Source: Gammaproteobacteria bacterium
GTDB taxonomy: Bacteria; Pseudomonadota; Gammaproteobacteria; SZUA-21
Direction of reading: 5' to 3'
DNA: 35,795 nt
Assembly: GCA_003233345.1 (NCBI GenBank)
Contig: QILK01000030.1
Coordinates: forward strand, 1-35,795
This document shows positions 25,134 through 35,704 of the stretch, one piece after another (within the stretch, counting starts at the first letter, position 1; each line of letters begins with the position of its first letter). A program made the position numbers and the translations under genes. The notes under the pieces were generated by a model, which saw only the letters and a list, made by a program, of their open reading frames with translations, was not told the DNA's origin and did no database searches.

Positions 25134-26489
25134 TTATCCGCTACCACTACCGCCGCCAAAACCCTTGACTGACGATTTTTTCATAAGGCTGTCATATTGA
25201 TGTGACAATAAATGCGCTTGCATTTGTGCCATAAAATCCATGACCACCACCACAATAATCAGCAATGATGTACCACCAAAATAAAACGGCACTGCCCATT
25301 TCATACGTAAAAATTCTGGCATCAAGCAAATGAAGGTCAGATAAATCGCACCCGCCGTCGTCAACCGTGTTAACACCGCATCAATATAACGCGCTGTTTG
25401 CTCTCCAGGCCTGATACCCGGTATAAACGCCCCTGATTTTTTCAAATTATCGGCTGTTTCACGTGAGTTAAACACCAACGCTGTGTAAAAATAACAGAAG
25501 AAAATAATCATAAACGCATACAACAATAAATACAGTACTTCGCCAGGACCTAACCTTTTAGCAATTTCACCTAACCAATTACTGACCTGCTCACCGTCCG
25601 CACCTTTCTGCTGCCCAAACCAATTGGCCAGGGTTGACGGGAACAATATCAAAGCCGATGCAAAAATAGGCGGTATTACGCCAGCCATATTCAGCTTTAA
25701 CGGTAAAAAACTACTTTGCGCCGCATAGAGCTTTCGCCCTTGCTGTCGTTTTGCATAATTGACGGTAATCCGCCTCTGTCCTCGCTCCACAAAAACCACA
25801 AGCGCAATGCCTGCCAGCACAATCAAAAAGACAATAATGGCAGTAAAGAACATAATTTCCTGTTTATTTACCATGGTGATTAACTTACTCACCCCCGATG
25901 GTAAACCCGCAACAATGCCAGCAAAGATTAATAACGATATACCGTTACCAATCCCACGCTCAGTAATTTGCTCACCAAGCCACATCAAAAACATGGTTCC
26001 GGTCACCAGCGTTATCGCCGCTGGAAATAAAAATGCTGCGCCTGTCACATAGGAGACATCTTGTCCTTGTAACGCAAACGAGATACCCACCGCCTGAAAC
26101 GATGCCAGCACGACAGTCGCATAACGCGTATATTGCGTTATTTTACGCCGACCCGATTCGCCTTCCTTGCGCATCTGTACCAGTGAAGGCACCACATAAG
26201 ACATTAACTGCAAAATAATCGAGGCAGAAATATACGGCATAATGCCAAGTGCGAATAACGAAAAACGCTCAAAGGCACCACCTGAAAAAGTATTAAATAA
26301 GTCAAGAATCGTACCTGACTGACTCTTATAAAATATCTCTAACTTAGCTGGATCAATACCGGGTACAGTAATATGTGTACCAATACGAAAAACCAGTATC
26401 GCGCCAATGACAAAAAAGATACGCTGACGTAACTCTGCCAATTTGTTCTGGGATACGCCGCTCGGTAAATTTCCTGGTGCTTTAGCCAC
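25134..26489 (-). CDS. secY: Protein translocase subunit SecY
   Basis: Channel-forming subunit of the SecYEG translocon in the inner membrane, 451 residues with about ten transmembrane helices. Recognisable blocks are [39 protein letters not shown] (plug/TM2 region) and the cytoplasmic loop [20 protein letters not shown]. The C-terminal tail is a flexible Gly/Ser sequence (GFGGGSGSG), longer than in E. coli. The stop abuts the Lys-rich start region of the chain order rplO-secY (adjacent with no gap), so translation of rplO and secY is coupled. Confidence 0.98.
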   Translation of the reverse strand: MAKAPGNLPSGVSQNKLAELRQRIFFVIGAILVFRIGTHITVPGIDPAKLEIFYKSQSGTILDLFNTFSGGAFERFSLFALGIMPYISASIILQLMSYVVPSLVQMRKEGESGRRKITQYTRYATVVLASFQAVGISFALQGQDVSYVTGAAFLFPAAITLVTGTMFLMWLGEQITERGIGNGISLLIFAGIVAGLPSGVSKLITMVNKQEIMFFTAIIVFLIVLAGIALVVFVERGQRRITVNYAKRQQGRKLYAAQSSFLPLKLNMAGVIPPIFASALILFPSTLANWFGQQKGADGEQVSNWLGEIAKRLGPGEVLYLLLYAFMIIFFCYFYTALVFNSRETADNLKKSGAFIPGIRPGEQTARYIDAVLTRLTTAGAIYLTFICLMPEFLRMKWAVPFYFGGTSLLIIVVVVMDFMAQMQAHLLSHQYDSLMKKSSVKGFGGGSGSG

Positions 26490-26927
26490 TTATACCTCTA
26501 CCTTCCCGCCAACTTTCTCAATAGCCACTTTGGCACCGGCAGTCGCAACGACGCCTGCTTGTAAAGTAACGGGTATTTTAATTTCACCTGATTTAATAAC
26601 TTTAACTTTCTTTATATGATGTGGGATCAGTTTCGCCTGTTTTAAAGTCAGTAAATTAATTTCACCACCTTCAACCTTGGCAAGTTCATGCAAACGAATT
26701 TCCGCACTATATCTCGCTGCCCGCGAGTTAAACCCGACTTTGGGCAAACGACGCTGAATGGGCATCTGTCCGCCTTCAAAACCGGTTTTATGATAACCGC
26801 CTTTGCGGGATTTTTGTCCCTTATGACCACGGCCACAGGTTTTACCCAATCCTGACCCGATTCCACGACCTGCGCGTTTTGCTACGGGCTTAGAACCAGC
26901 GGCGGGTTTGATAGAATTGAGTCTCAT
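26490..26927 (-). CDS. rplO: 50S ribosomal protein L15
   Basis: Late-assembly 23S rRNA-binding protein of 145 residues. The Gly/Arg-rich N-terminal arm ([20 protein letters not shown]) and [15 protein letters not shown] are diagnostic. It begins one base after rpmD and is directly followed by secY. Confidence 0.98.
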   Translation of the reverse strand: MRLNSIKPAAGSKPVAKRAGRGIGSGLGKTCGRGHKGQKSRKGGYHKTGFEGGQMPIQRRLPKVGFNSRAARYSAEIRLHELAKVEGGEINLLTLKQAKLIPHHIKKVKVIKSGEIKIPVTLQAGVVATAGAKVAIEKVGGKVEV

Positions 26928-26928
26928 A

Positions 26929-27120
26929 TTAAATTTCCTCTACCTTCAACATATAACTGGCTTTGTTAATCATGCCGCGATTTTCAGGTGTATCAGCAAC
27001 AACAACATTCTGGCGAATTTTACGCAAACCTAGCCCTCTAACACTGGCTTGATGATTTTTCAATCGGCCAATCAGGCTTTTGATCAATGTCACTTTTAAT
27101 TGTTTATTTGAACCCGTCAT
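26929..27120 (-). CDS. rpmD: 50S ribosomal protein L30
   Basis: Small 23S rRNA-binding protein of 63 residues with the ferredoxin-like core [20 protein letters not shown] and the [20 protein letters not shown] block. It lies 17 bp after rpsE and ends one base before rplO starts. Confidence 0.97.
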   Translation of the reverse strand: MTGSNKQLKVTLIKSLIGRLKNHQASVRGLGLRKIRQNVVVADTPENRGMINKASYMLKVEEI

Positions 27121-27137
27121 AATGAACCCTAAGTATT

Positions 27138-27656
27138 TTACTCGGTAATTTCTTTTACAGTTTTGCCACGCTTCTGAGCAACTTGCTCTGGCGACATAAC
27201 AGCAGTCAAACCATTAATGGTTGCACGTACCATATTAATCGGGTTACGTGATCCAATGCATTTGGCTAAAACATTACGAATGCCAACCACTTCAAAGACC
27301 GCACGCATCGCACCACCGGCAATAATACCCGTACCTTCTGATGCCGGCTGCATATAAACCTTAGCAGCACCATGCGTTGCTGTGATTGCGTACTGCAAAG
27401 TACCGTCATCGAGATGCACTTTTTGCATGTTTTTTCTGGCTTTTTCCATTGCCTTGGAAATCGCCAATGGCACCTCACGTGCCTTGCCATAACCAAAACC
27501 AACTTTTCCGTTACCATCACCAACCACCGTTAATGCGGTAAAACCAAAAACACGACCACCTTTTACTACTTTAGCCACACGATTGACCGCAACCGGTTTT
27601 TCCAGCAACCCATCGTTGGAATCTGACCCTGTATTTTGCCCTGTATCTCTTGCCAT
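27138..27656 (-). CDS. rpsE: 30S ribosomal protein S5
   Basis: Small-subunit protein of 172 residues important for decoding accuracy and mRNA helicase activity at the entry channel. The double-stranded-RNA-binding-like N-domain carries [20 protein letters not shown]; the C-domain has [20 protein letters not shown]. The N-terminus ([19 protein letters not shown]) is a slightly longer hydrophilic extension than in E. coli. It starts 3 bp after rplR. Confidence 0.98.
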   Translation of the reverse strand: MARDTGQNTGSDSNDGLLEKPVAVNRVAKVVKGGRVFGFTALTVVGDGNGKVGFGYGKAREVPLAISKAMEKARKNMQKVHLDDGTLQYAITATHGAAKVYMQPASEGTGIIAGGAMRAVFEVVGIRNVLAKCIGSRNPINMVRATINGLTAVMSPEQVAQKRGKTVKEITE

Positions 27657-27659
27657 TTT

Positions 27660-28016
27660 TTAAAACTCCAAGCCGTTTTCACGAGCAGCTTCGGCCAACG
27701 CTTTGACACGACCATGATATCGAAATCCGGAACGATCAAATGCAACCTGGGTAATACCAGCTGATTTAGCTCTTTCTGCAATAATTTGCCCAACCGTCGT
27801 CGCAGCGCTTGCGTTACCACTGTAACCGTTTAGCGCTTTGCGAACATCTTTGTCTATCGTTGACGCTGAAGAAATCACTTTTCCGCCTTCTGGATCTATC
27901 ACTTGTGCATAGATATGCCGGGGCGTTCGATGAACAGTCAGTCGGTAACGACGTAATTCTCTGATTTTTGATCGAGTTTTTCTTGCTCGACGTAATCTGC
28001 TTGATTTCTTGTTCAT
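27660..28016 (-). CDS. rplR: 50S ribosomal protein L18
   Basis: 5S rRNA-binding protein of 118 residues, part of the central protuberance with L5. [20 protein letters not shown] and the ending [20 protein letters not shown] are typical. It starts 2 bp after rplF and ends 3 bp before rpsE. Confidence 0.98.
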   Translation of the reverse strand: MNKKSSRLRRARKTRSKIRELRRYRLTVHRTPRHIYAQVIDPEGGKVISSASTIDKDVRKALNGYSGNASAATTVGQIIAERAKSAGITQVAFDRSGFRYHGRVKALAEAARENGLEF

Positions 28017-28018
28017 GG

Positions 28019-28552
28019 CTACTTCTTCTTCGCCTCTTTCATAACGATTTGCTCATCCGCATATCTGACCCCTTTACCTTTGTAAGGTTCCGGTGGCCGG
28101 AATGCACGTATTTCTGCGGCCACTTGGCCCAGTACTTGTTTATCAATACCTTTTAATACTATTTCTGTCTGACTTGGTGTCTCCACACTAACACCTTCCG
28201 GTGCCGTATATTCGACTGGATGGGAAAACCCCAGTGTCAAATTCACTTTGTTCCCCTGAGCCTGGGCTCGATAACCAACCCCGACCAGTGTCAATTTTCG
28301 CTCAAACCCCTGACTGACTCCAACGACCATATTATTGACCAATGAACGCATGGTACCGGCCATGGCCCGTGACGACTTATCTTTATTTCGCGCAGAAAAC
28401 AACAATTGACTATCCTGCTGTTTTACATCAACACTGCTGTGTATATTGAGCGAATTATTGCCCTTGGACCCTTTAATGCTAATCACACTACCGCTAAGAC
28501 TAACCTCAACGCCATTAGGTACATCAACCGGGATATTTGCAATTCTGGACAT
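28019..28552 (-). CDS. rplF: 50S ribosomal protein L6
   Basis: Large-subunit protein of 177 residues near the factor-binding site and sarcin-ricin loop. Two related domains are visible; the C-terminal signature [14 protein letters not shown] is intact. The start [20 protein letters not shown] is canonical. It lies between rpsH (12 bp) and rplR (2 bp). Confidence 0.98.
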   Translation of the reverse strand: MSRIANIPVDVPNGVEVSLSGSVISIKGSKGNNSLNIHSSVDVKQQDSQLLFSARNKDKSSRAMAGTMRSLVNNMVVGVSQGFERKLTLVGVGYRAQAQGNKVNLTLGFSHPVEYTAPEGVSVETPSQTEIVLKGIDKQVLGQVAAEIRAFRPPEPYKGKGVRYADEQIVMKEAKKK

Positions 28553-28564
28553 TCTGGTGCCTCT

Positions 28565-28960
28565 CTAGGTAACCACACACATGACTTCACCACCCTGTCC
28601 GATTGCTCGGGCTGCACGATCAGTCATGACGCCTTTTGACGTTGAAATAATAGCAACACCCAAACCTGAATTAATCGAAGGCAGGTCAGTTTTTGGCTTA
28701 AAAATTCTTAAGCCTGGTCGACTAATACGTTTAATGCTGTCGATAACGGGTTTGCCCTGGTAATAACGTAATTTGACGACCAGTGTTTTTTTACCGTCAG
28801 TTTCAACTACTTTATATTCATCAATATAACCTTCTTCTTTTAGAACACGTGCAAGTTCTATTTTTACCTTTGAGCAGGGAATCCCTACATCAACCATTTT
28901 TGCACCTTGCCCATTTCGAATTCGGGTCAGCATATCAGCAATTGGATCTTGCATACTCAT
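28565..28960 (-). CDS. rpsH: 30S ribosomal protein S8
   Basis: Primary 16S rRNA-binding protein of 131 residues. It starts [18 protein letters not shown] and ends with the conserved [20 protein letters not shown] block. In E. coli S8 represses the spc operon by binding within the rplE leader; the spacing here (rplX-rplE gap of 38 bp) leaves room for a similar site, but I did not identify one. Confidence 0.98.
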   Translation of the reverse strand: MSMQDPIADMLTRIRNGQGAKMVDVGIPCSKVKIELARVLKEEGYIDEYKVVETDGKKTLVVKLRYYQGKPVIDSIKRISRPGLRIFKPKTDLPSINSGLGVAIISTSKGVMTDRAARAIGQGGEVMCVVT

Positions 28961-28972
28961 TTCTATTTACTC

Positions 28973-29278
28973 CTACCAGCTAGCTTTATGCAAACCAGGG
29001 ACATCACCACGCATTGTCGCTTCACGAAGCTTGTTTCGCGACAATCCAAATTTTCGGTAAAAACCTTTTGGTCTACCCGTCAGACGACACCGGTTCCTTA
29101 ACCGACAAGGACTCGCATTACGAGGCAACGCCTGTAATTTCTCGATCGCCAGCGCGCGCATCTCGTCGGTGGCTTTCGGATCACTTATCTGTTTTTTGAG
29201 TTCAGCCCGTTTAGCGGCATAACGCTTAACGACCTTTCCCCGTTTAATTTCCCGATTTATCATACTGGTCTTAGCCAT
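28973..29278 (-). CDS. rpsN: 30S ribosomal protein S14, zinc-independent form
   Basis: Small-subunit head protein of 101 residues. This is the long C- form: the [20 protein letters not shown] region has two cysteines but not the four-cysteine zinc ribbon of the short form. It starts [17 protein letters not shown] and ends [10 protein letters not shown]. It lies 15 bp after rplE. Confidence 0.98.
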   Translation of the reverse strand: MAKTSMINREIKRGKVVKRYAAKRAELKKQISDPKATDEMRALAIEKLQALPRNASPCRLRNRCRLTGRPKGFYRKFGLSRNKLREATMRGDVPGLHKASW

Positions 29279-29293
29279 ACTCTACTTTCCCGG

Positions 29294-29833
29294 TTAGTTT
29301 TTTAGTGGAAAGCTGAACGCCGATAAAAGCGCCCGACCTTCTTCATCTGTTTTAGCCGTGGTGGTAATCGCGATATCCATCCCACGCAACTTATCAATCT
29401 TGTCATAATCAATTTCAGGAAAAATAATTTGTTCCTGGATACCCATATTGTAATTGCCACGGCCATCAAATGATTTGGGAGACAGCCCGCGAAAATCGCG
29501 TATTCGCGGAATCGCTATGCTGATCAAACGATCAAGAAACTCATACATACGTTCACGACGTAGTGTTACTTTACATCCGATGGGCCATTCCTCGCGAATT
29601 TTAAAACCCGCGACAGAATTGCGCGCTTTACATACAAGCGCTTTCTGACCCGCGATCGTTGACATATCTTTAACCGCAAATTCCATCACTTTTTTATCAT
29701 TAACCGCATCACCAACACCCATATTTAGAGTGATTTTGATGATTTTTGGTACCTGCATAACGCTCTTGTAGCTAAATTTTTCCATTAGCTGCTTTACGAC
29801 TACGTTTTTATAATGCTCTGTTAATCTTGTCAT
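29294..29833 (-). CDS. rplE: 50S ribosomal protein L5
   Basis: 5S rRNA-binding protein of the central protuberance, 179 residues, contacting P-site tRNA. Typical stretches are [35 protein letters not shown] and the C-terminal [20 protein letters not shown]. It lies 38 bp downstream of rplX. Confidence 0.98.
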   Translation of the reverse strand: MTRLTEHYKNVVVKQLMEKFSYKSVMQVPKIIKITLNMGVGDAVNDKKVMEFAVKDMSTIAGQKALVCKARNSVAGFKIREEWPIGCKVTLRRERMYEFLDRLISIAIPRIRDFRGLSPKSFDGRGNYNMGIQEQIIFPEIDYDKIDKLRGMDIAITTTAKTDEEGRALLSAFSFPLKN

Positions 29834-29871
29834 CAGTCTTTACCTGAATAATTACTTACGCTATTTTAGTG

Positions 29872-30189
29872 TTATGCGTCTAGCACTTCGTTATTTGATT
29901 TAAAATAACGAACACGACGACCATCTTCCAAGGTTTTTATCCCGATACGATCACCTTTTTCAGTAATCGGGTTATACAACATGATATTAGACACGTGTAT
30001 TGGCATTTCTTTTTCAATAATACCGCCTTGCTGATTTATATTTGGATTAGGCTTCTGATGTTTTTTTACCAGATTGACCCCTTCCACCAATACTCGGGTA
30101 TCACTGCTCATTTCCTTGATGACACCTTTCCGGCCCTTGTCTTTGCCGCAAATTACGATGACTTCATCACCTGTCTTAATTCTTTGCAT
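29872..30189 (-). CDS. rplX: 50S ribosomal protein L24
   Basis: Assembly-initiator protein of the large subunit, 105 residues. The KOW motif GDEVIVICGKDKGRKGVIKE is at residues 7-26, followed by VEGVNLVKKHQKPNPN. It lies 30 bp downstream of rplN. Confidence 0.98.
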   Translation of the reverse strand: MQRIKTGDEVIVICGKDKGRKGVIKEMSSDTRVLVEGVNLVKKHQKPNPNINQQGGIIEKEMPIHVSNIMLYNPITEKGDRIGIKTLEDGRRVRYFKSNNEVLDA

Positions 30190-30219
30190 AGTCGTTGCCT
30201 GCTATCGTTGCAATATTAT

Positions 30220-30588
30220 CTACAGCACTTCTGGCGCTAGCGAGATAATTTTCATAAATTTTTCATTACGCAGTTCGCGTGTCACCGGGCCAAAAATACG
30301 GGTTCCGATCGGCTGCAATTGCGCATTCAACAAAACAGCTGCATTAGTATCAAAACGTATCACCGAACCATCATTACGACGAACACCCTTTCGGGTACGC
30401 ACAACAACGGCATTATACACTTCGCCTTTTTTAACCTTACCCCGTGGAATCGCTTCCTTAACACTGACTTTTATCACATCACCCACACCAGCATAACGAC
30501 GGTGTGATCCGCCTAGCACCTTTATACACTGTACCCGGCGTGCGCCACTGTTATCGGCTACTTCCATCACGGTTTGCATCTGAATCAT
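30220..30588 (-). CDS. rplN: 50S ribosomal protein L14
   Basis: Intersubunit-face protein of 122 residues, also the contact point of the silencing factor RsfS in other bacteria. It starts [20 protein letters not shown] and has [20 protein letters not shown]. First gene of the spc group, 37 bp after rpsQ; no separate spc promoter is evident in that gap. Confidence 0.98.
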   Translation of the reverse strand: MIQMQTVMEVADNSGARRVQCIKVLGGSHRRYAGVGDVIKVSVKEAIPRGKVKKGEVYNAVVVRTRKGVRRNDGSVIRFDTNAAVLLNAQLQPIGTRIFGPVTRELRNEKFMKIISLAPEVL

Positions 30589-30625
30589 GACATTAAACCT
30601 GCTCTTATATTAAAAACCCAATTAA

Positions 30626-30883
30626 TTAAACAACTACTTTTACCAAACGCCACGATTTCGATTTTGAAAGTGGTCGACACTGTTCAATGACAACCTTATC
30701 GCCTTCCTTGCATTCATTATTTTCATCGTGTGCATGCAACTTCGTCGACCGACGAATAAACTTTCCGTAAACCGGATGTTTGACCTTTCTTTCAATCAGC
30801 ACCGTGACAGTTTTATCCATTTTGTCACTGACAACTTCTCCAGTCACCGTACGCGCTGTCTTTTCTGTCTTAGTATCACTCAT
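30626..30883 (-). CDS. rpsQ: 30S ribosomal protein S17
   Basis: Primary 16S rRNA-binding OB-fold protein of 85 residues. [20 protein letters not shown] and [16 protein letters not shown] are diagnostic. Its start overlaps the end of rpmC by 4 bp. Last gene of the S10 group. Confidence 0.98.
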   Translation of the reverse strand: MSDTKTEKTARTVTGEVVSDKMDKTVTVLIERKVKHPVYGKFIRRSTKLHAHDENNECKEGDKVVIEQCRPLSKSKSWRLVKVVV

Positions 30884-31083
30884 GATGTCGATGCTTCCTT
30901 ATTCTTCGCTGTCAAAACAGTCTTTACCCTGGCGATATCTTTTTTCAATTGCCCGAACTGGTGCGTTTGCGCCAATTGCCCTGTACTGTACTGCATACGT
31001 AAATTAAACTGCTCGCGCAACAAAGCTAATAATTCTTCATTCAACTCATCTGGACTTTTTCCGCGTAACTCTGCTGCTTTCAT
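30880..31083 (-). CDS. rpmC: 50S ribosomal protein L29
   Basis: Two-helix protein of 67 residues at the tunnel exit, near the L23 docking site for nascent-chain factors. It starts [20 protein letters not shown] and has [16 protein letters not shown]. It overlaps rplP by one base upstream and rpsQ by four downstream, so all three are coupled. Confidence 0.98.
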   Translation of the reverse strand: MKAAELRGKSPDELNEELLALLREQFNLRMQYSTGQLAQTHQFGQLKKDIARVKTVLTAKNKEASTS

Positions 31084-31496
31084 TACATCACCTCGCGCTT
31101 AACAAAGGCAGTCTGCATGGGTAGCTTTGCTGCCGCCAGACGAAATGCTTCACGCGCTATTGCTTCGGTCACACCTTCCATCTCATACATCATGCGACCT
31201 GGTTGTACCTGCGCAACCCAATATTCAACATTGCCCTTACCTTTACCCTGACGTACTTCCAAAGGCTTTTTAGTAATAGGCTTGTCTGGAAACAAACGAA
31301 TCCAGATCTTACCGCCACGTTTAATATGACGTGTCATTGCCCGTCGTGCGGCTTCGATTTGTCGAGCGGTTACCCGTCCACGGGTAAGCGATTTCAGGCC
31401 AAACTCACCAAAGCTAACTTTGCTGCCCTTGTTAGCAAGACCACGGTTTCTGCCTTTTTGCTGTTTTCTAAATTTTGTGCGTTTGGGTTGTAACAT
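31083..31496 (-). CDS. rplP: 50S ribosomal protein L16
   Basis: Large-subunit protein of 137 residues next to the A site. It starts [20 protein letters not shown] and contains [20 protein letters not shown] and [20 protein letters not shown]. The Arg hydroxylated by YcfD/RoxA in E. coli L16 (Arg81) falls in the conserved KGKGN-adjacent region; modification itself is not visible. It lies 26 bp after rpsC. Confidence 0.98.
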   Translation of the reverse strand: MLQPKRTKFRKQQKGRNRGLANKGSKVSFGEFGLKSLTRGRVTARQIEAARRAMTRHIKRGGKIWIRLFPDKPITKKPLEVRQGKGKGNVEYWVAQVQPGRMMYEMEGVTEAIAREAFRLAAAKLPMQTAFVKREVM

Positions 31497-31522
31497 TCTC
31501 TTTGCCTCTCAGGCCACTCGTT

Positions 31523-32215
31523 TTATTTTGATTTGGATTTGGATTTTGATTTTGATTTTTTATCGCCATCCGTTACCAGTTGCTCAAGCTCAAATACTTC
31601 GCCTTTGTATATCCACACCTTGACACCAATAATACCATAGGTTGTCAATGCTTCAGCAACACCATAATCTATATCGGCTCGTAATGTATGCAGCGGCACA
31701 CGCCCTTCTCGATACCATTCTGAACGGGCGATTTCTGCTCCGTTTAACCGGCCAGCAACCCGAACCTTAATCCCCAGTGCGCCCAGGCGCATTGAGTTCA
31801 TAACCGCACGTTTCATCGCCCGACGAAACATGATACGTCTTTCCAATTGCTGGGCAATACCTTCAGCAACCAACTGTGCATCCAGTTCAGGCTTGCGGAT
31901 TTCTTCAATATTGACCGCGACCGGAACGCCCATCATCTTGGTCAAAACCTTGCGCAGGGTTTCTATATCTTCACCCTTTTTACCGATAACCATACCCGGT
32001 CGTGCCGTATAAATAGTAATGGTTGCCGCCTTAGTAGGACGATCAATTTGAATTCGACTAACAGATGCTTGCGATAACTTTTTCTTTAAATACACACGCA
32101 CAGCCAGATCGACTTCCAGCGTATCAGCATAGGTCTTGCTATCGGCATACCATCGGGAAGTCCAATCCTTGGAAATTCCAAGACGTATACCGGTTGGATG
32201 TACTTTCTGGCCCAT
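31523..32215 (-). CDS. rpsC: 30S ribosomal protein S3
   Basis: mRNA-entry-tunnel protein of 230 residues with a KH-type RNA-binding domain ([19 protein letters not shown]). It starts [18 protein letters not shown]. The C-terminus is an alternating Ser-Lys tail ([12 protein letters not shown]) encoded by a hexanucleotide repeat at 31526-31559. Many relatives have basic tails, but the regular repetition may be length-variable. It lies 11 bp after rplV. Confidence 0.98.
   Translation of the reverse strand: MGQKVHPTGIRLGISKDWTSRWYADSKTYADTLEVDLAVRVYLKKKLSQASVSRIQIDRPTKAATITIYTARPGMVIGKKGEDIETLRKVLTKMMGVPVAVNIEEIRKPELDAQLVAEGIAQQLERRIMFRRAMKRAVMNSMRLGALGIKVRVAGRLNGAEIARSEWYREGRVPLHTLRADIDYGVAEALTTYGIIGVKVWIYKGEVFELEQLVTDGDKKSKSKSKSKSK
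31526..31559 (-). repeat. Hexanucleotide repeat at the rpsC 3' end
   Basis: Five consecutive units of the form TTTTGA or TTTGGA (plus strand) run directly up to the rpsC stop codon and encode Ser-Lys pairs. Units are exactly six bases, so length changes would keep the frame. Confidence 0.75.
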
Positions 32216-32226
32216 ATTATTCCTCG

Positions 32227-32565
32227 TTAATCTTCCGCTTCTTCAACTTCAACAGTAATGTGACATCGACGCTTTATGATCCGTGTACCACGGCCTTTTG
32301 CACGTGCACGCCAGCGAAACATACTTTTGCCTTCATCAACACATATTTTTTTTACAAAAAGTGCATCGATATCAGCAGCATCGTTATGTTCAGCATTGGC
32401 GATCGCTGAATCCACTACTTTCTTGATAACACGCGCTGCTTTTTTATTGCAGAATGAAAGAAAGTTCAGTGCTTCTTCGACATTCTTTCCGCGAATCTCA
32501 TTTGCGACCAATCGACCCTTCTGGGCCGAAAAATCTGCGTTTTGTAAAAATGCTCTGGTGGCCAT
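32227..32565 (-). CDS. rplV: 50S ribosomal protein L22
   Basis: Protein of 112 residues whose extended beta-hairpin lines the exit tunnel and is a macrolide-resistance locus in other bacteria. [19 protein letters not shown] and the hairpin [20 protein letters not shown] are typical. It lies 12 bp after rpsS. Confidence 0.98.
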   Translation of the reverse strand: MATRAFLQNADFSAQKGRLVANEIRGKNVEEALNFLSFCNKKAARVIKKVVDSAIANAEHNDAADIDALFVKKICVDEGKSMFRWRARAKGRGTRIIKRRCHITVEVEEAED

Positions 32566-32577
32566 TTCTGTTCTCCG

Positions 32578-32850
32578 TTACTTGGACTTTTTATCGCCCG
32601 AGTGACCTCTAAATGTTCTTGTTGGTGCAAATTCACCCAGTTTATGGCCGACCATGTTTTCTGAAACCAGAATAGGAACATGTTGTCTGCCGTTATGCAC
32701 CGCGATAGTTAAACCAACCATATCGGGCAATATCATTGAACGTCGAGACCAGGTCTTAATTGGTTTCTTGCTATTGGTTGCCGCTGCTGCCTGCACTTTT
32801 CTGGCAAGATGCAAATCGACAAATGGACCTTTTTTAACCGAACGTGGCAC
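32578..32850 (-). CDS. rpsS: 30S ribosomal protein S19
   Basis: Head protein of the 30S subunit, 90 residues, forming a bridge with L5 and 23S r[22 protein letters not shown] and [20 protein letters not shown] are diagnostic. It lies 11 bp after rplB. Confidence 0.98.
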   Translation of the reverse strand: MPRSVKKGPFVDLHLARKVQAAAATNSKKPIKTWSRRSMILPDMVGLTIAVHNGRQHVPILVSENMVGHKLGEFAPTRTFRGHSGDKKSK

Positions 32851-32861
32851 CGTATATACCC

Positions 32862-33689
32862 CTATTTCTTGTTACGACGACGTACAATCAATTTATTTGT
32901 ACGTTTGTTTTTGCGCGTCTTATAGCCTTTAGTTGGCATGCCCCAAGGACTAACTGGATGTCGGCCACCCGAGGTACGACCTTCACCACCACCATGAGGA
33001 TGATCGACTGGGTTCATGGCAACACCACGTACAGTGGGTTTAACACCCCGCCATCGTGTTGCACCGGCTTTACCCAGCTTTCTTAAATTATGCTCACCGT
33101 TGCCGACTTCACCAACCACGGCCCGGCAATCTGCCAATACTTTTCGTACTTCGCCTGATCGCAACCGCAGTGTTGCATAGGACCCTTCTCTTGCCAGAAG
33201 CTGTACAGCCGCCCCAGCACTGCGAGCCATTTGCGCGCCTTTACCTGGTTTCATCTCTATACAGTGAATAATGGTACCCACTGGAATATTCCGCAGTGGC
33301 AAGCTATTGCCTGGTTTAATCGGTGCTTCCTGGCCAGAGTAAATTTCATCGCCGGCCTGGATACCTTTTGGCGCAATAATATAACGTCTTTCACCATCCG
33401 CATACAAGACCAAGGCAATATGCGCAGTGCGATTTGGATCATACTCCAAACGTTCTACCACCGCTTTAATGCCATCTTTATTGCGTTTGAAATCAATAAC
33501 CCGATAACGCTGCTTGTGGCCACCACCAACATGGCGGGTGGTAATACGCCCTTGATTGTTTCGACCACCTGACTTGGTCTTTTTCTCGACCAGCGGCTCA
33601 TAAGGAGCCCCTTTATGCAGTTCCGGTGTAGAAACCCTAACCGTACCGCGGCGACCCGGCGAAGTTGGTTTTAATTTTGATATAGCCAT
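32862..33689 (-). CDS. rplB: 50S ribosomal protein L2
   Basis: Large-subunit protein of 275 residues needed for subunit association and the peptidyl-transferase centre. The conserved C-terminal loop [20 protein letters not shown] contains the histidine discussed as functionally important in E. coli L2. The central SH3-like region has [14 protein letters not shown] and [16 protein letters not shown]. It lies 18 bp after rplW. Confidence 0.98.
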   Translation of the reverse strand: MAISKLKPTSPGRRGTVRVSTPELHKGAPYEPLVEKKTKSGGRNNQGRITTRHVGGGHKQRYRVIDFKRNKDGIKAVVERLEYDPNRTAHIALVLYADGERRYIIAPKGIQAGDEIYSGQEAPIKPGNSLPLRNIPVGTIIHCIEMKPGKGAQMARSAGAAVQLLAREGSYATLRLRSGEVRKVLADCRAVVGEVGNGEHNLRKLGKAGATRWRGVKPTVRGVAMNPVDHPHGGGEGRTSGGRHPVSPWGMPTKGYKTRKNKRTNKLIVRRRNKK

Positions 33690-33707
33690 TTTCTTGCTTC
33701 TCCAGTA

Positions 33708-34010
33708 TTAGGCGCTTTCGCCCACAGCAAAATCAATATCTTGTCCTGGCGCCAACCTAACATAGGCCTTTTTCCAGTCCTTGGTATAGCCATCAAGTTG
33801 TCCATGGCGCATATACTTACCACGAACATTAATAACCTGCACATTAGTGACGGTGACTTTAAAAAGTTTTTCTACTGCTTTTCTGATTTCACGCTTGGTC
33901 GCCGTGGTCAACACCTTAAACGCGATTTGATTGCTCTTATCAGCTATCCGATGCGTCTTTTCAGTACGCATTGGTGCTAGCAGTATTTTTGTTAATCTTT
34001 CTTCATTCAT
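33708..34010 (-). CDS. rplW: 50S ribosomal protein L23
   Basis: Tunnel-exit protein of 100 residues; the docking site of trigger factor, SRP and SecYEG. LLAPMRTEKTHRIADKSNQI and FKVTVTNVQVINVRGK are typical. It lies 37 bp after rplD. Confidence 0.98.
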   Translation of the reverse strand: MNEERLTKILLAPMRTEKTHRIADKSNQIAFKVLTTATKREIRKAVEKLFKVTVTNVQVINVRGKYMRHGQLDGYTKDWKKAYVRLAPGQDIDFAVGESA

Positions 34011-34047
34011 AACGGTATTCCTGGCTATGCAACCGGTTTAACTTAAA

Positions 34048-34662
34048 TTAACCCAGCTGTTGTTGCACCTGTTTAAGAGCTTCCTCGGTCATGACCACTT
34101 TTTCGTGTTTAATCAAGCTGACCGGATCAATCGCATTGCTATCGATAACATCGACTTTATGCAGATTTCTCGTGGCCAGATATAAATTCTTGTCTAAATC
34201 TTCCGTCACAATCAGGACATTATCCAAATCAAACTTTTGTAATAACGCAACCATTTCCTTGGTTTTGGGCTTTGCCAACTTAAGTTCCTTAACCAGGATT
34301 AATCGTTCTGTGCGCGCCAATTCTGATAAAATGCATTGCATCGCCGCGCGATACATTTTTTTATTTACTTTAACCGAGTGATCCTGTGGCCGTGCGGCAA
34401 AGGTTACACCACCACCGCGCCATATCGGGCTACGAATAGTGCCTGCTCTTGCCCGACCTGTGCCTTTTTGACGCCACGGTTTGATACCACCACCGCGCAC
34501 ATCCGAACGATTCTTTTGCTGTCGGGTACCTTGGCGTCCACCGGCCATATAAGCGGTCACTACCTGGTGAACCAAACCTTCGTTCAGCCTGCGCCCAAAG
34601 ATGGCATCGGAAACCTTAAAATTGGTTCCACTTTTTGCGGATGACATTAATTTTAATTCCAT
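34048..34662 (-). CDS. rplD: 50S ribosomal protein L4
   Basis: Large-subunit protein of 204 residues with a tunnel-lining loop ([19 protein letters not shown]). In E. coli L4 is the autoregulator of the S10 operon. I chose ATG 34662 ([10 protein letters not shown]) because GGAG lies six bases upstream; a TTG at 34674 is in frame but sits on that ribosome binding site. It starts 18 bp after rplC. Confidence 0.97.
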   Translation of the reverse strand: MELKLMSSAKSGTNFKVSDAIFGRRLNEGLVHQVVTAYMAGGRQGTRQQKNRSDVRGGGIKPWRQKGTGRARAGTIRSPIWRGGGVTFAARPQDHSVKVNKKMYRAAMQCILSELARTERLILVKELKLAKPKTKEMVALLQKFDLDNVLIVTEDLDKNLYLATRNLHKVDVIDSNAIDPVSLIKHEKVVMTEEALKQVQQQLG

Positions 34663-34680
34663 CGTGCTCTCCAATTACAC

Positions 34681-35331
34681 CTAGCTGGCAACCCTGGTTT
34701 TTACCGCTGGTTTGATAATCACTTTACCGCCCTTGGATCCGGGTACTGCCCCTTTAACCAAAATCAGATTGCGCTCGCCATCGATACGTACGACGGTGAG
34801 ATTTTGTTGGGTTCGTTTTACATTACCCATGTGTCCAGCCATTTTTTTACCCTTAAAGACACGTCCGGGTGTTTGACACTGACCTATTGATCCAGGTGCT
34901 CTGTGCGCCAACGAGTTACCGTGAGTTGCGTCCTGAGTCTTAAAATGGTGCCGCTTAACAGCGCCGGCAAAACCCTTACCGATGCTGGTACCTGAGACAT
35001 CCACTTTCTGGCCTTCCTGAAATAAATTTACTTTTATCTCGGCACCGAGCTCGATATCCTGGCCTTCGCCATCGGATAAACGGAATTCCCAAAGACCGGT
35101 ACCGCTTTCGACTTTGGCCTTGGCCAAGTGACCCTGCTCTGGCTTTGAAAGCCGCGAGGCCTTTTTATGCCCTGTCGTCACTTGCAAAGCCCGATAACCA
35201 TCATGCTCGTCAGTTTTAATCTGCGTCACATGATTGGGCTCTACCACAATGACCGTCACCGGTATTGATACGCCGTCTTCAGTAAACACTCTTGTCATTC
35301 CGGCTTTTTCGCCAATTAACCCGATTGTCAT
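34681..35331 (-). CDS. rplC: 50S ribosomal protein L3
   Basis: Assembly-initiator protein of the large subunit, 216 residues, reaching towards the peptidyl-transferase centre. [20 protein letters not shown] opens the chain and [20 protein letters not shown] contains the Gln methylated by PrmB in E. coli. It lies 10 bp after rpsJ. Confidence 0.98.
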   Translation of the reverse strand: MTIGLIGEKAGMTRVFTEDGVSIPVTVIVVEPNHVTQIKTDEHDGYRALQVTTGHKKASRLSKPEQGHLAKAKVESGTGLWEFRLSDGEGQDIELGAEIKVNLFQEGQKVDVSGTSIGKGFAGAVKRHHFKTQDATHGNSLAHRAPGSIGQCQTPGRVFKGKKMAGHMGNVKRTQQNLTVVRIDGERNLILVKGAVPGSKGGKVIIKPAVKTRVAS

Positions 35332-35341
35332 AACGTTACAC

Positions 35342-35656
35342 CTAATTCAGTTTTATCTGCACATCAACGCCCGCTGATAAATCCAGCTTCATCAATGCAT
35401 CGACTGTCTTGTCAGTCGGATCTACAATATCCATCAAGCGTTTATGGGTTCTCAGTTCATACTGATCCCGAGCGTCCTTATTGACATGCGGCGATATTAA
35501 TACCGTAAAACGCTCTTTTTTAGTGGGCAGCGGAATGGGTCCCCTGACTTGTGCACCCGTGCGTTTTGCAGTCTCAACAATTTCTTTTGCTGACTTGTCG
35601 ATTAACCGGTGATCAAAAGCCTTTAACCTGATCCTAATGCGTTGTTTTGATGTCAT
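35342..35656 (-). CDS. rpsJ: 30S ribosomal protein S10 (NusE)
   Basis: Head protein of the 30S subunit, 104 residues, which also works with NusB in transcription antitermination and links RNA polymerase to ribosomes via Nus[21 protein letters not shown] and [20 protein letters not shown] are diagnostic. It follows tuf by 48 bp, leaving no room for the long S10 leader of E. coli, so it is probably cotranscribed with tuf. Confidence 0.98.
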   Translation of the reverse strand: MTSKQRIRIRLKAFDHRLIDKSAKEIVETAKRTGAQVRGPIPLPTKKERFTVLISPHVNKDARDQYELRTHKRLMDIVDPTDKTVDALMKLDLSAGVDVQIKLN

Positions 35657-35704
35657 TGTTTTTCCAGTTTTCTAATCTAAATTGATCCCAGAGTCATTCC
35701 TGAC

